The translations under genes were made by a program, and so were the position numbers. Shown piece after piece: positions 53,271 through 61,432 of a stretch of DNA of 64,000 nucleotides (position 1 is its first letter; every line of letters starts with the position of its first letter). The notes beneath the pieces were generated by a model. That model was not told the DNA's origin. It ran no database searches and saw only the letters and a list, made by a program, of their open reading frames with translations. This DNA comes from Natrinema hispanicum. Lineage in GTDB: Archaea; Halobacteriota; Halobacteria; Halobacteriales; Natrialbaceae. The stretch is from the NCBI RefSeq assembly GCF_900111485.1, contig NZ_FOIC01000005.1, positions 124,001-188,000 on the forward strand. The letters are read 5' to 3'.

Positions 53271-54358
53271 GTGCAGACAACGACCAGCAGGCACGAGAGC
53301 AGCTGATCGATCTCGCAGCGCAGTTCTACGACCAGTTCGAACTGGGCGAGATCCCGCACATGTCCGTTCCGACGCGGACGAAGAACAACATCGAGTACGA
53401 CGAGGACAAGGACGTCTGGGTCTACGGTGACCGCGAGTCGACCCGCTCGGCCAACTCGGTTCGGGGGGCGCGAAAGCTCCTGAAGGCGGTCTACACCATC
53501 GAGTTCCTCGCCGACCAACTCGAGGAAGATCGCTCTTCGACCCTGCGTGAACTCTACTACCTCTCTGAGAGTTGGGACAACGAGGAAGCCCAGTTCTCGG
53601 ATCAGGACGAATCGAACGGCCTCATCGAGGACTTAGAGATCGTCTCGGGGGTCACCCGCGAGGACTTCCACATGCGCCCCGAGGAGTCGGGCGCGACGCT
53701 CATGGGACCGCTGCACCTCCGCGAACAGACTCGCCGCGGCGAACGCGAGATCCACTGTCAGAAAGACGTCGGCGAGGGCGGCTATCAGATCCCGAACAAC
53801 CCCGACACGATCGACTTCCTCGATTGTGACGCCGACTTCATCCTCGCGGTCGAGACCGGCGGGATGCGCGACCGACTCGTCGAGAACGGCTTCGATGACG
53901 AGTACAACGCCCTGCTCGTCCACCTCAAGGGCCAGCCCGCGCGGGCGACTCGCCGGATCACGAAGCGACTCCACGACGAACTCGACCTTCCCGTCACCGT
54001 CTTTACGGACGGTGACCCGTGGTCGTACCGCATCTACGGCTCGGTCGCCTACGGCTCGATCAAGTCCGCCCACCTCTCGGAGTACCTCGCGACCCCCGAG
54101 GCGCAGTTCATCGGCATCCAGCCCGCCGACATCGTCGAGTACGACCTGCCGACCGACCCGCTCTCGGATTCGGACATCAACGCCTTGGAGAGCGAACTCG
54201 AGGACCCCCGCTTCCAGACCGACTACTGGGAGGAACAGATCGAACTGCAACTCGACCTCGGGAAGAAGTCCGAACAGCAGGCACTGGCGTCTCACGGGCT
54301 GGATTTCGTGACGGAGACGTATCTCCCCGAACGGCTCACCGAGATGGGCGTCTTCTAG
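53267..54358 (+). CDS. top6A: DNA topoisomerase VI subunit A (Spo11-like)
   Basis: A 363-residue Top6A, the DNA-cleaving subunit related to Spo11. The winged-helix (5Y-CAP) domain carries the catalytic tyrosine in [13 protein letters not shown] (second Tyr). The TOPRIM domain holds [20 protein letters not shown] (Glu) and [20 protein letters not shown] (DxD), the Mg2+ ligands. Its ATG overlaps the top6B TGA (ATGA), so translation is coupled. The earlier in-frame codons lie inside top6B and are rejected. In many haloarchaea this pair is directly next to gyrBA; here 9.3 kb separates them. Confidence 0.96.
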   Translation: MSADNDQQAREQLIDLAAQFYDQFELGEIPHMSVPTRTKNNIEYDEDKDVWVYGDRESTRSANSVRGARKLLKAVYTIEFLADQLEEDRSSTLRELYYLSESWDNEEAQFSDQDESNGLIEDLEIVSGVTREDFHMRPEESGATLMGPLHLREQTRRGEREIHCQKDVGEGGYQIPNNPDTIDFLDCDADFILAVETGGMRDRLVENGFDDEYNALLVHLKGQPARATRRITKRLHDELDLPVTVFTDGDPWSYRIYGSVAYGSIKSAHLSEYLATPEAQFIGIQPADIVEYDLPTDPLSDSDINALESELEDPRFQTDYWEEQIELQLDLGKKSEQQALASHGLDFVTETYLPERLTEMGVF

Positions 54359-54500
54359 AGCGGCGTATCGAGTCCGCTCTCGAGGTACGCGTTTACTGCT
54401 GTTTTCCGACACGCTCTGATTCACCTGTTCCGTGATTGCCTGTGTCTGCAGGTGCAACCGGTTCCCGGCTACATCGCCAGTCTCCGTCTAGAACTGTGCT

Positions 54501-54809
54501 ATGACGGATGAAAACGACAGCCAACGGCCGATGCACAGCGACCCTGACAAGGAGGCGATCGACGAACCAACGATGTCCGGCGCACAGGAGGCCGACGAGA
54601 CCGCGTGGATGTTGAAACAGGGGGCCACGGTCGGTCTGATATCGATCGCGCTCGTCCTCGTGCTGGCACTGGGGCTTCTGCAGGCAACCGGCTCTGCGAT
54701 CGACATCTTTGGATTGTTCATCGAGAGTGCACTCGGTCAATGGCTCGTGGTCGGCGTCCTCGCGCTCGTCGTTCTCGCGGCGTTTGGCTGGTCACGCGTC
54801 GGCGTCTGA
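54501..54809 (+). CDS. Small two-helix membrane protein
   Basis: A 102-residue protein with an acidic N-terminus of about 35 residues (MTDENDSQRPMHSDPDKEAI) and two membrane helices (GLISIALVLVLALGLLQATG and WLVVGVLALVVLAAFGWSRV). No motif suggests a function. It lies 142 bp after top6A and is convergent with the MBL-fold hydrolase. Confidence 0.72.
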   Translation: MTDENDSQRPMHSDPDKEAIDEPTMSGAQEADETAWMLKQGATVGLISIALVLVLALGLLQATGSAIDIFGLFIESALGQWLVVGVLALVVLAAFGWSRVGV

Positions 54810-54835
54810 GCGCAGCGCCGGCGTTGGATGATCCG

Positions 54836-55540
54836 TTATTCGTCGAGGACGACCGGCACGCCCCGGCGTGCAACGTCGACAACGAACGCGTCGGCGTCGG
54901 TTTCGATCGCTGCGAACGTGTCGTAGTGGACTGGGAGCACGACATCCGGCTCGAGCCGGGCGGCCAGCGCTGCCGCGTCGTGGCGATCCATCGTGAACGT
55001 GCCGCCGATCGGCGGGATGAAGCAATCGACCGGCACGTCCTCGTGGACCGGGAGGACGTCAGTATCGCCGGGCCAGAACGCAGTGACGCCATCGACGGTG
55101 ATGCCGAAACCACAGCCCGCTCCCTCGAGATGGTAGGGTCGCCCGTCATCGTCGACGTGTGGCCCGTCGGGATCGTTGTATGCTGGCGTCGTGAACAGAT
55201 CGAGCGGCCCGAGGACGAACGATTCGTCCGCGCCGACGCGCTCGACGTCGAACGGCAGGTCGTCGGGACCTCCCTCGACGCGGTCGTTCTCGCTCGCGTC
55301 GATCGACTCGTGAACGACGATCAGCGCGTCTTCCCGGGCGACCCGTCGGATCGAGTCGGGGTCGTAGTGGTGATCGTGGCTGACGAGGATCAGGTCCCCG
55401 TCGCGGGGCTCGAGCCCGTCCAAGACACCGTACTCTTCGGGCCCGGGATCGATGTAGACGACCGCGCCTGTCTGGCCCTCGAGTCGGACGGTCGCAAGGC
55501 CGAACCAATCGACGGTCACGGCGTCGAAGTGGACGGTCAT
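54836..55540 (-). CDS. Metallo-beta-lactamase-fold hydrolase with altered metal motif
   Basis: A 234-residue UlaG/UPF0173-like MBL-fold protein: LILVSHDHHYDPDSIRRVAR is the place of the HxHxDH box but reads HDHHYD; later ligands appear in VTAFWPGDTDVLPVHED and DVVLPVHYDTFAAIETD. With the usual Asp-His at positions five and six replaced by Tyr-Asp, the second metal site may be changed. Substrate unknown. It is 12 bp from the next gene, the FAH-family hydrolase, in the same orientation, and probably co-transcribed with it. Confidence 0.82.
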   Translation of the reverse strand: MTVHFDAVTVDWFGLATVRLEGQTGAVVYIDPGPEEYGVLDGLEPRDGDLILVSHDHHYDPDSIRRVAREDALIVVHESIDASENDRVEGGPDDLPFDVERVGADESFVLGPLDLFTTPAYNDPDGPHVDDDGRPYHLEGAGCGFGITVDGVTAFWPGDTDVLPVHEDVPVDCFIPPIGGTFTMDRHDAAALAARLEPDVVLPVHYDTFAAIETDADAFVVDVARRGVPVVLDE

Positions 55541-55552
55541 GGAAGCGTTCTC

Positions 55553-56290
55553 TCAGGGAATCCGAACCGAGTGCTCGAGCGTCCCGACACCCTCGACTTC
55601 GATCTCGATCTCGTCGCCGTCGGCGAGTGGACCCACACCCTCGGGCGTGCCGGTCGCGATCACGTCACCTGGTTCGAGAGTGAGGTAGGTCGTGATCTCG
55701 GCGATCAGCTCCGGAATGGGGAAGATGAGGTTCTCGCGGGAGCCATCCTGTTTGAGCTCGCCATTGACGCGGGTTCGGACAGCGGCATCCTCGGGGACTT
55801 CGTCGGGGTTCGCGAGAACCGGCCCCATCGGTGCGGCACCGTCGAATGCCTTGCCGCGGATCCAGTTTTGTTCCTGGCGCTGGTCGTCGCGGTTCGAGAG
55901 GTCGTTGACGCAGGTAAAGCCCGCGACCACGTCCATCGCATCGGCTTCGGAGACGTGACGACACTGCTCGCCGATGACGACGCCGAGTTCGGCCTCGTGG
56001 TCGATGCGGTCTTTCCCTGCCGGCAGGGTGACGGTATCGCCGTGGGCCGCGAGCGTGTTCGGCGGTTTGAGAAAGAGCATCGGCCGATCGGGGACCTCCG
56101 AATCGAGTTCGGCGGCGTGTTTGGCGTAGTTCTTCCCGATACAGACGATCTTTGAGGGCTCCGACGGCGGCAGGACGTCGATTTCGTCGCTCTCGAGGTC
56201 GTAGCTCTCGGTTGCGAAGTGAACGGTTCCGTTCTCGTATTCGCCGCGACGGACTGCGCCGGCTGGATCGCGAAAGCGGACGTATTTCAT
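55553..56290 (-). CDS. Fumarylacetoacetate hydrolase (FAH) family enzyme
   Basis: A 245-residue FAH-family protein. Metal and substrate motifs: KIVCIGKNYAKHAAELDSEV, RPMLFLKPPNTLAAHGDTV, RIDHEAELGVVIGEQCRHVS (the E-x-E Mg ligands), and VAGFTCVNDLSNRDDQRQEQ, ending LEPGDVIATGTPEGVGPLAD. Members hydrolyse or decarboxylate beta-keto or acylpyruvate compounds (for example 5-carboxymethyl-2-oxo-hex-3-ene-1,7-dioate decarboxylase, acylpyruvase, oxaloacetate decarboxylase). The exact substrate is unknown. ATG 56290 is the normal start. Confidence 0.9.
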   Translation of the reverse strand: MKYVRFRDPAGAVRRGEYENGTVHFATESYDLESDEIDVLPPSEPSKIVCIGKNYAKHAAELDSEVPDRPMLFLKPPNTLAAHGDTVTLPAGKDRIDHEAELGVVIGEQCRHVSEADAMDVVAGFTCVNDLSNRDDQRQEQNWIRGKAFDGAAPMGPVLANPDEVPEDAAVRTRVNGELKQDGSRENLIFPIPELIAEITTYLTLEPGDVIATGTPEGVGPLADGDEIEIEVEGVGTLEHSVRIP

Positions 56291-56569
56291 GCTCGGTGGA
56301 ATGGGTACCGGGGATCAAAAGCGTTGAGGAGGCGGCCAGTGTGCGGTGACAGCAATACACCTCGTACGCCCACGCCCCCCGCGATCGGCTCGATCCAATC
56401 TGTTGGAAACCGAGCGTAATCTCGTGATGGGACTCGGCAGACTGTCACGCTTCCGACAGTGACTGGTGCCTTGATGGGTGCGTGAGAGCGTGCCATCGTC
56501 GACTCGGAACGGAACGCTTTTTACTAGCCCCCGGCAACGATGAGTTGCACACAAGGTGTGTGACGGATC

Positions 56570-56644
56570 GCTCCGTTGGTGTAGTCCGGCCAATCATTTC
56601 GGCCTTTCGAGCCGATGACCTGGGTTCAAATCCCAGACGGAGCA
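56570..56644 (+). tRNA. tRNA-Glu (anticodon UUC)
   Basis: A full cloverleaf of 75 nt. Acceptor stem GCTCCGT / ACGGAGC with discriminator A; D-arm GTG...CAT with loop TAGTCCGGCCAAT; anticodon stem TCGGC / GCCGA around loop CTTTCGA, giving anticodon TTC (UUC, Glu); T-arm CTGGG TTCAAAT CCCAG. CCA is not encoded. A TATA-like CTTTTTA lies about 50 nt upstream (56517-56523), fitting a short 5' leader. No intron. Confidence 0.96.
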
Positions 56645-56946
56645 CTTCTACCGAACTTTCACGATTCGATAGCCGTCAGTTCCGGTAGCCGGTGACGATG
56701 TCCGGATCGGGTCCATCGACAAGTCAGCAGTCGACTCGAGCACGACTGACGACAGCGTCCCCGGTGACGATCGAAAACTAAGAGACAGTGACACGATCCT
56801 CCCGACAGATACGAACGCTGGCATTGGTCCCACTAATCTACAGCTATGCAAGAGACTGCCGTCTACCATAGGACATCGGCTCACTGACCCTGGGTAGAAC
56901 TGGATGTTCGTAAACCTCTAGTACGTGGCGTACGTTGGACCAGCTA
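56645..56946. other. Spacer between tRNA-Glu and lrp
   Basis: A 302-bp spacer with no coding frame of native codon use. It holds the lrp promoter region: CGTAAACCTCTA at about 56908-56919, 28-39 nt before the lrp ATG. Confidence 0.5.
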
Positions 56947-57402
56947 ATGACCTACGAGCATCTGGATGCAGATCTGGTAAACGAACTTCTTGGTGACGGT
57001 CGGGCCAGTCTCCGAAGTCTGGCTGAAACACTCGATGTCTCCGTCACGACGGTCTCGAACCATCTCTCTGCTCTCGAGGACGAGGGTGTGATCGAAGGCT
57101 ACACACCACGGGTCGACTATGACGCGCTCGGCTACGATGTCACGGCGATCATGCAACTGAAAGCCGAAGGGAGTGCGCTCCCCGAAATCACACAGACGCT
57201 CAAAGATCACCGGCAGATGATCTCCGTCTACGAAGTGACGGGAGACTACGACGTCATCGCGATCGGGAAGTTCAAAGATACGGATGACATGAACGACGAG
57301 ATCAAGTCTCTGATTACCGACCCTGATATCAAGCAGTCGAACACGAGCATCGTGCTCAACATCGTCTCCGAGAACGAACAGTTCGAACTCGAGACGGCGT
57401 AA
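56947..57402 (+). CDS. lrp: Lrp/AsnC-family transcription regulator
   Basis: A 151-residue full-length Lrp: N-terminal HTH ([60 protein letters not shown]) and RAM/AsnC ligand domain ([60 protein letters not shown]). Haloarchaeal Lrp proteins of this type regulate amino-acid metabolism such as glnA and leucine uptake. ATG 56947 is chosen over an in-frame TTG at 56935. A 7-bp hairpin follows the stop codon. Confidence 0.93.
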   Translation: MTYEHLDADLVNELLGDGRASLRSLAETLDVSVTTVSNHLSALEDEGVIEGYTPRVDYDALGYDVTAIMQLKAEGSALPEITQTLKDHRQMISVYEVTGDYDVIAIGKFKDTDDMNDEIKSLITDPDIKQSNTSIVLNIVSENEQFELETA

Positions 57403-57403
57403 T

Positions 57404-57422
57404 CAGCGAGTATCGCTCGCTG
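57404..57422. terminator. Hairpin directly after lrp
   Basis: CAGCGAG (57404-57410), loop TATCG, CTCGCTG (57416-57422): a perfect 7-bp stem that starts 2 nt after the lrp stop codon. It is a plausible transcription terminator; no long T-tract follows. Confidence 0.4.
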
Positions 57423-57487
57423 CGGTCTCGACCTCCTGTTCCAGGCCGAAGCGATCTAGTCGCACGCTCGAGAGCAGAGAGTGACGA

Positions 57488-57652
57488 CTAGGCATCGTCC
57501 GTCTCGTTGTCGGCTCCCGTTTCGTTGCCCCCCGCGTCGTCCGTCGATGGCCCGATTTCCGTCTCCTCTCTGTCGCCGCCGGTATCCTGCCAGCCTTCAG
57601 GCGGGCGGGCAAGGAACACGGTCACAAACTGGGAGGTAAACGTGGGCTTTGA
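57488..57652 (-). pseudogene. Possible C-terminal gene remnant
   Basis: A minus-strand frame reads SKPTFTSQFVTVFLARPPEG, then WQDTGGDREETEIGPSTDDA and GGNETGADNETDDA, ending TAG at 57490-57488. It looks like the last hydrophobic segment and the acidic tail of a membrane protein. Immediately upstream the frame is closed by TGA (57655-57653), and no ATG is available; only internal GTGs could start it. The rest of this 404-bp gap (57403-57806) is AT-richer and non-coding. I interpret it as the left-over 3' end of a deleted gene; a very short real gene is the alternative. Confidence 0.35.
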
Positions 57653-57806
57653 TCATGATAGCCGCATTCGTGTATCGGTTTCCAGACACAAAAGCCTGGT
57701 TTGGCCTGTCTGCGGCCCGTGTTCGGATGTTAGCGCCATTCCATAATGGTTGTTAATAATAAATGTTCCGAAAGCTACTAATGGAGAGATGTGGCGATAG
57801 CTTGCA

Positions 57807-58061
57807 ATGGTGCACACGCTTGCCGTCGACACTGACGAGGTGTACGAACGAGTCGTCACTGGCGTCGCAGCACTCGAGGGAACCGAACCGGTAGAGTTAC
57901 CTCCGTTGTTCGATGCAGTCGATCCCGATGCACTCGCGACGGTTTTTGAAACGACTGCGTCCGGGAGACGTCGTTCTGGCACCGTTGAATTCACGTACGC
58001 GGGCCACCAGATTCATATTTCGTTTGACGAAACCGGGGATACTGTCGTTACGATCGATTGA
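57807..58061 (+). CDS. HalOD1-domain protein
   Basis: An 84-residue stand-alone HalOD1 output domain, a family specific to haloarchaea: YERVVTGVAALEGTEPVELP, PLFDAVDPDALATVFETTAS, and GTVEFTYAGHQIHISFDETG with the final strand. HalOD1 domains are found alone or attached to response-regulator and sensor proteins and are thought to be signalling output modules of unknown action. The ATG at 57807 is preceded by several TATA-like stretches (TTGTTAATAATAAATG around 57747-57762). Confidence 0.88.
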   Translation: MVHTLAVDTDEVYERVVTGVAALEGTEPVELPPLFDAVDPDALATVFETTASGRRRSGTVEFTYAGHQIHISFDETGDTVVTID

Positions 58062-58191
58062 GTGGGAGACGGCATCTTCTCTCCCTGTTTGCTGCTCTCC
58101 ATTTTTCCTCTGCCGTCTGCTCGCGAGAGACCAGTAACGGACCCCGGTGCAGTCGCTACTGTAATGCGACAGCAGTCGATACGAACCATCA

Positions 58192-58965
58192 ATGGCACGA
58201 CTCGAGCGGCTCAGGGCCTATCCGGTAAAGGCACTCGACGGCATCGACCTCGAGCGAGCGGCCGTCCTCGACGGTGGGACCATCGAACACGACCGGGAGT
58301 TCGCGTTGTTCGACGCCGACGGCGAGGTGATCAACGGGAAACGAACTGCCCGTGTCCACGATCTCGATACTGGGTTCGATCCGGAGACGGCTGTGCTCAC
58401 GGTTGCGACGCCTGATGGTGAGCACCGACGGTTCGACCTCGAGAACGAGCCCGAGACCGCAACGGCCTGGTTTAGCGAGTGGTTCGACGTGGACCTCTCG
58501 CTCGAGCGGGATCGATCGCTGGGATTCGTCGACCGACGCGACATGGGGCCGTCGGTGGTCAGCACGGCGACGCTTCGGACCGTCGCCGACTGGTTCGACG
58601 AGACGACGGTCGACGACGTGCGCCGGCGACTCCGGACGAACATCGAGATCGGCGGCGTCGAGCCGTTCTGGGAGGATCAGTTCGTCGGCGCGGACGCGCC
58701 AGCGTTCGAGATCGGTGGCGTCCGGTTCGAGGGTGTCAAACCGTGTGCCCGATGTATCGTCCCCCAGCGCGACCCCGATACTGGCGAAGTGACACCGGAC
58801 TTTCGGGAGCGGTTCATTCGGCGTCGCGAAGCGGCGTTTCCCGACTGGGCGGACGCCGACGCGTTCGATCACTACTATTCGCTGACGATCCTCACGCGTG
58901 TTCTCGACCACGACTGCGGCGAGACGCTCTGCGTGGACGATCCGGTCGAAGTCGTGACGAACTGA
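58192..58965 (+). CDS. MOSC-domain molybdenum cofactor-binding protein
   Basis: A 257-residue protein with an N-terminal MOSC beta-barrel (MARLERLRAYPVKALDGIDL, HDREFALFDADGEVINGKRT) and a MOSC domain (VRRRLRTNIEIGGVEPFWED, FEGVKPCARCIVPQRDPDTG) with the Mo-ligand-like cysteines in PCARC near residue 184. It is related to YcbX and mARC, which reduce N-hydroxylated compounds by using Moco. A sulfite-oxidase-like Moco enzyme is at 18.5 kb, showing that the organism makes the cofactor. The YcbX C-terminal [2Fe-2S] domain is absent, so an electron partner would be needed. Confidence 0.9.
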   Translation: MARLERLRAYPVKALDGIDLERAAVLDGGTIEHDREFALFDADGEVINGKRTARVHDLDTGFDPETAVLTVATPDGEHRRFDLENEPETATAWFSEWFDVDLSLERDRSLGFVDRRDMGPSVVSTATLRTVADWFDETTVDDVRRRLRTNIEIGGVEPFWEDQFVGADAPAFEIGGVRFEGVKPCARCIVPQRDPDTGEVTPDFRERFIRRREAAFPDWADADAFDHYYSLTILTRVLDHDCGETLCVDDPVEVVTN

Positions 58966-58989
58966 GTCCGATAGCGGGTGGCCGCCGGT

Positions 58990-59074
58990 TCATGCGGGCT
59001 GCTGTCAGTCAGTGCCGGCCGGCCGCGACCCGCCGTCTGGCTACGCCGGAAACCCGTGACAGCAGTCCGTCTCA
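58990..59074. repeat. Dispersed inverted-repeat element, copy 3
   Basis: Left arm TCATGCGGGCTGCTGTCA followed by GTCAGTGCCGGCCGG. The right arm in reverse complement reads TGAGACGGACTGCTGTCA then CGGGTTTCCGGCGT. As in copy 1, the outermost TGA of the right arm is the stop codon of the minus-strand gene at 59072. It sits between the convergent MOSC gene and that gene. Confidence 0.82.
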
Positions 59075-59401
59075 GTGGTCGATTCCGGGATGCTCGAACG
59101 TTGTCTCGGCCCCCGATTGCTCGTCGTCTGACTCCGCGAGGGCCGTCTCGAGGTCCAGCGTTGCCACCAACTCGTTCCGCGCCGGCTCGCACGGCCGTCG
59201 GAAGTAATACGTGTGTGCACAGCCGGCGATGAGCTCCGAGAGCGGCCGCTCCTGGTCGTTGACGATCGAAACGAGATCCCCCGTCACCGCGATCAAGACG
59301 GCGTCGTCTGGCTTGGACAGGGCTGCCCGGAGTTCACCGGCGGTACAGTCAACCGGTAGCTCGAGGGTGACGCCGTCGACGGTCGCCCATCGCGTCTCCA
59401 T
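59072..59401 (-). CDS. Small haloarchaeal protein of unknown function
   Basis: A 109-residue protein: METRWATVDGVTLELPVDCT, then GELRAALSKPDDAVLIAVTG, SIVNDQERPLSELIAGCAHT, and an acidic tail. The strand-strand-helix-strand order with a D/G-rich turn is reminiscent of a beta-grasp (ubiquitin-like) fold, but there is no C-terminal Gly-Gly, so it is not a SAMP modifier. The start ATG 59401 is fixed by a TATA box 23-33 nt upstream (59424-59434, ATCATATAGAT on the minus strand). Its stop codon is formed by the repeat element. Function unknown. Confidence 0.72.
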   Translation of the reverse strand: METRWATVDGVTLELPVDCTAGELRAALSKPDDAVLIAVTGDLVSIVNDQERPLSELIAGCAHTYYFRRPCEPARNELVATLDLETALAESDDEQSGAETTFEHPGIDH

Positions 59402-59423
59402 GCACCAGTAGTCGGACACGCGC

Positions 59424-59434
59424 ATCTATATGAT
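59424..59434 (-). promoter_or_regulatory. TATA box for the 59072-59401 gene
   Basis: ATCATATAGAT on the minus strand lies 23-33 nt before the ATG at 59401 and overlaps a longer in-frame start at 59425, which it therefore argues against. Confidence 0.55.
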
Positions 59435-59543
59435 TGTGCCCGCATGCACAAGCCGACCGCTCAGAGGACGCGATTCCGACGCTCCGTTGCTAGCCTCCAG
59501 GGCCAGAGCGATAAAGTGGATTCGCTCGGAGGGTCAATGTGTG

Positions 59544-60341
59544 ATGGCCGATCGAAGGGGGGAGGCGATCGGGACGCTCGAGTTCGTGGCCCGATCCCCG
59601 AGTCGCGTTTCGATCCTCGAAACACTCGCAGAGGACGGTATCGCATCGAGAGACTCGCTGGCCGCCGAAGTCGACGTCGTCCGGACGACGCTACAACGAA
59701 GCCTGCAGGGATTGATCGATCGAGGGCTGATTCGTGAACGGAATCGACAGTACGAGCTGACAGCTGCCGGCGCGCTCGTCACGAGTGGCCTGTCAGTGGC
59801 GCTCGAGCGAGTCGGGGCGGCGACGCGTCTCAAGCCGGTTCTCGAGCGGCTCCCAGCGGAGACGTTCGAATTCGACATCGAGCGGCTCGCCGACGCGACC
59901 GTGGTCGAATCCACGACGGCCACGCCCTACGCACCGGTCGAGCGCCACGCGGCTAGCCTCGCCGACGTGACACACGCCCGGCTGCTGCTGCCAGCGGTCG
60001 GAACCAAGCCGATCGAGACGACACAGGACGCACTCGAGACGGGCGCGACTGTCGAACTGATCGTCACGACGTCGATCGCAGAGACGCTTCGGACGGCGTC
60101 ACCGATCGCAGAGCAGTTCATGGCCGTCGTCGACAGCGATGGATTCTCAGTCTCGGTCGCTCCGGCGGCGATCGAATTCTATCTCGGGATCGTCGACGAT
60201 ACCGTCCAGATCGGCGTCCATGACGAAAGCGGCGTCCCGGCGGCGCTACTCGAGTCGACCGACGACCGAGTCAGGCACTGGGCGATCGATCGGTTCGACG
60301 CGTTCCAGCGACGAGCGATGCCGTTCGAGCGCGAGGAGTAA
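59544..60341 (+). CDS. Winged-helix regulator with FilR1-type sensor domain
   Basis: A 265-residue regulator of a family abundant in haloarchaea and methanogens: N-terminal winged helix (LEFVARSPSRVSILETLAED, SRDSLAAEVDVVRTTLQRSL, QGLIDRGLIRERNRQYELTA) and a C-terminal sensing domain of the FilR1 (methanogenesis regulator) middle-domain type (ATTATPYAPVERHAASLADV-like and EFYLGIVDDTVQIGVHDESG). ATG 59544 (MADRRGEAIGTLEFVA) is directly preceded by a GTG codon at 59541; either may be used. Target unknown. Confidence 0.85.
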   Translation: MADRRGEAIGTLEFVARSPSRVSILETLAEDGIASRDSLAAEVDVVRTTLQRSLQGLIDRGLIRERNRQYELTAAGALVTSGLSVALERVGAATRLKPVLERLPAETFEFDIERLADATVVESTTATPYAPVERHAASLADVTHARLLLPAVGTKPIETTQDALETGATVELIVTTSIAETLRTASPIAEQFMAVVDSDGFSVSVAPAAIEFYLGIVDDTVQIGVHDESGVPAALLESTDDRVRHWAIDRFDAFQRRAMPFEREE

Positions 60342-60366
60342 GTCCGTAACTCTCGAAGCGCCGCGG

Positions 60367-60400
60367 TGTGCACGCCGTGCACATGCTGTGTGGGGCACAC
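60367..60400. other. Two consecutive short palindromes in the spacer after the FilR1-type gene
   Basis: TGTGCAC GCC GTGCACA (60367-60383) is a perfect 7-nt inverted repeat, followed by GTGTG GGG CACAC (60388-60400). They lie 26 nt after the stop codon of the regulator gene and about 210 nt before the DUF5795 gene. They may act as a terminator or as an operator; otherwise the 266-bp spacer has no gene. Confidence 0.35.
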
Positions 60401-60607
60401 TGATATCGTCTCGGTCCGCCGTACTGGATGCGGTAGGTGGTGGGTCGACGGCCGCACAGCAGCGTCCCCTCGCAGGCGCTGGATGGAGACTTCTCGGCGG
60501 ACCGCGTCCGACTGTTTCAACCTCGACCTCGGCTCCGGTCCGACCCGGATCAGTCTTTCTCTCCGGTGTCAGGAAACGCTTTGAGCGTCCAGTCCCACAC
60601 TGCGAGC

Positions 60608-60835
60608 ATGAGTGAAAATCGCGTCGTCGAAGGGCGAATGGTGACAGCCAGAAAGCTTGCCGAGATCGTCGAAGGTGACTCCGTGATGGAAGTCGACTCG
60701 ATCGAAGAGGCCGATCAGGAGTGTCCGGCGTGTGGCGGGTCCGTCCTGACAGTGACGTACATGCCATCCGTGACCGAACTCGTCACGGGCCGCAAGTGTC
60801 AGGACTGCGATTGGAGCGAGACCGACCGGAACTAA
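60608..60835 (+). CDS. DUF5795 small zinc-finger protein
   Basis: A 75-residue haloarchaeal protein of the DUF5795 type: MSENRVVEGRMVTARKLAEI, VEGDSVMEVDSIEEADQECP, and a four-cysteine zinc-binding module ECPACGG ... RKCQDCDW (two CPxC/CxxC knuckles). Small CPxCG proteins of this kind are common in haloarchaea and often act as adaptors or regulators. ATG 60608 gives the conserved start; the longer open frame upstream is spacer. Confidence 0.85.
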   Translation: MSENRVVEGRMVTARKLAEIVEGDSVMEVDSIEEADQECPACGGSVLTVTYMPSVTELVTGRKCQDCDWSETDRN

Positions 60836-60869
60836 GCAGCTTCAAGACCGCTTTATCTCCGCCGAGAGC

Positions 60870-61322
60870 TCACGAGCACACGGACGGCAGCGTCGCCTCG
60901 TCGATCCAGAACGCCTCGACTGCCCGACCGAGTGCAGCGAACTCAGCCGGATCGCTCGGTTTCGTGAGATACGCGTTCGCACACAGCTCGTAGCTTTTGC
61001 GGATGTCTTCGGTCGCTTTCGAACTCGTTAGCACGATGACCGGCAAGGCCATCAGTTCCTGTTCGTCTTTGATGGCCTCGAGGACAGCGAACCCGTCCGT
61101 CCTGGGGAGGTTCAGATCGAGTAGCACCAAGTCGATACTTGGGCCGGCCGTCTCGCAAACGTGCTCCCGCAGGAACTCGAGGGCTGCGTCGCCGTCAACG
61201 ACCGTGTGAAACGTCGGCTCGAACCCTGTCGCTCTGAACGCTTCCTGTATCAGGCGAACGTCGCCGGGGTTGTCCTCAACGAGCAAGATAGACACAGACT
61301 CGGAGTCGGACTGTTGAGACAC
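60870..61322 (-). CDS. Response regulator receiver-domain protein (Rcp1-like)
   Basis: A 150-residue single receiver domain of the Rcp1/CheY-like type common in haloarchaea: acidic pocket SILLVEDNPGDVRLIQEAFR, phospho-acceptor Asp in DLVLLDLNLPRTDGFAVLEA, Thr/Ser in LPVIVLTSSKATED, and Lys in AYLTKPSDPAEFAALGRAVE. No output domain, so it works by protein contact or as a phosphate relay. Start GTG 61322 (VSQQSDSESVSILL) is preferred over the more distant ATG 61373 because CCTTAAG lies about 38 nt before it. No kinase gene is adjacent. Confidence 0.88.
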   Translation of the reverse strand: MSQQSDSESVSILLVEDNPGDVRLIQEAFRATGFEPTFHTVVDGDAALEFLREHVCETAGPSIDLVLLDLNLPRTDGFAVLEAIKDEQELMALPVIVLTSSKATEDIRKSYELCANAYLTKPSDPAEFAALGRAVEAFWIDEATLPSVCS

Positions 61323-61432
61323 GGGTCTGCTCGCTCGAGTGGAAGGAAGCTGCAGACTTAAGGCTACGTACAAAGCATGTTGGGATCACACCGACCGCGT
61401 CAGTGATCGATAACGATCGCTGCGGTCATCTG

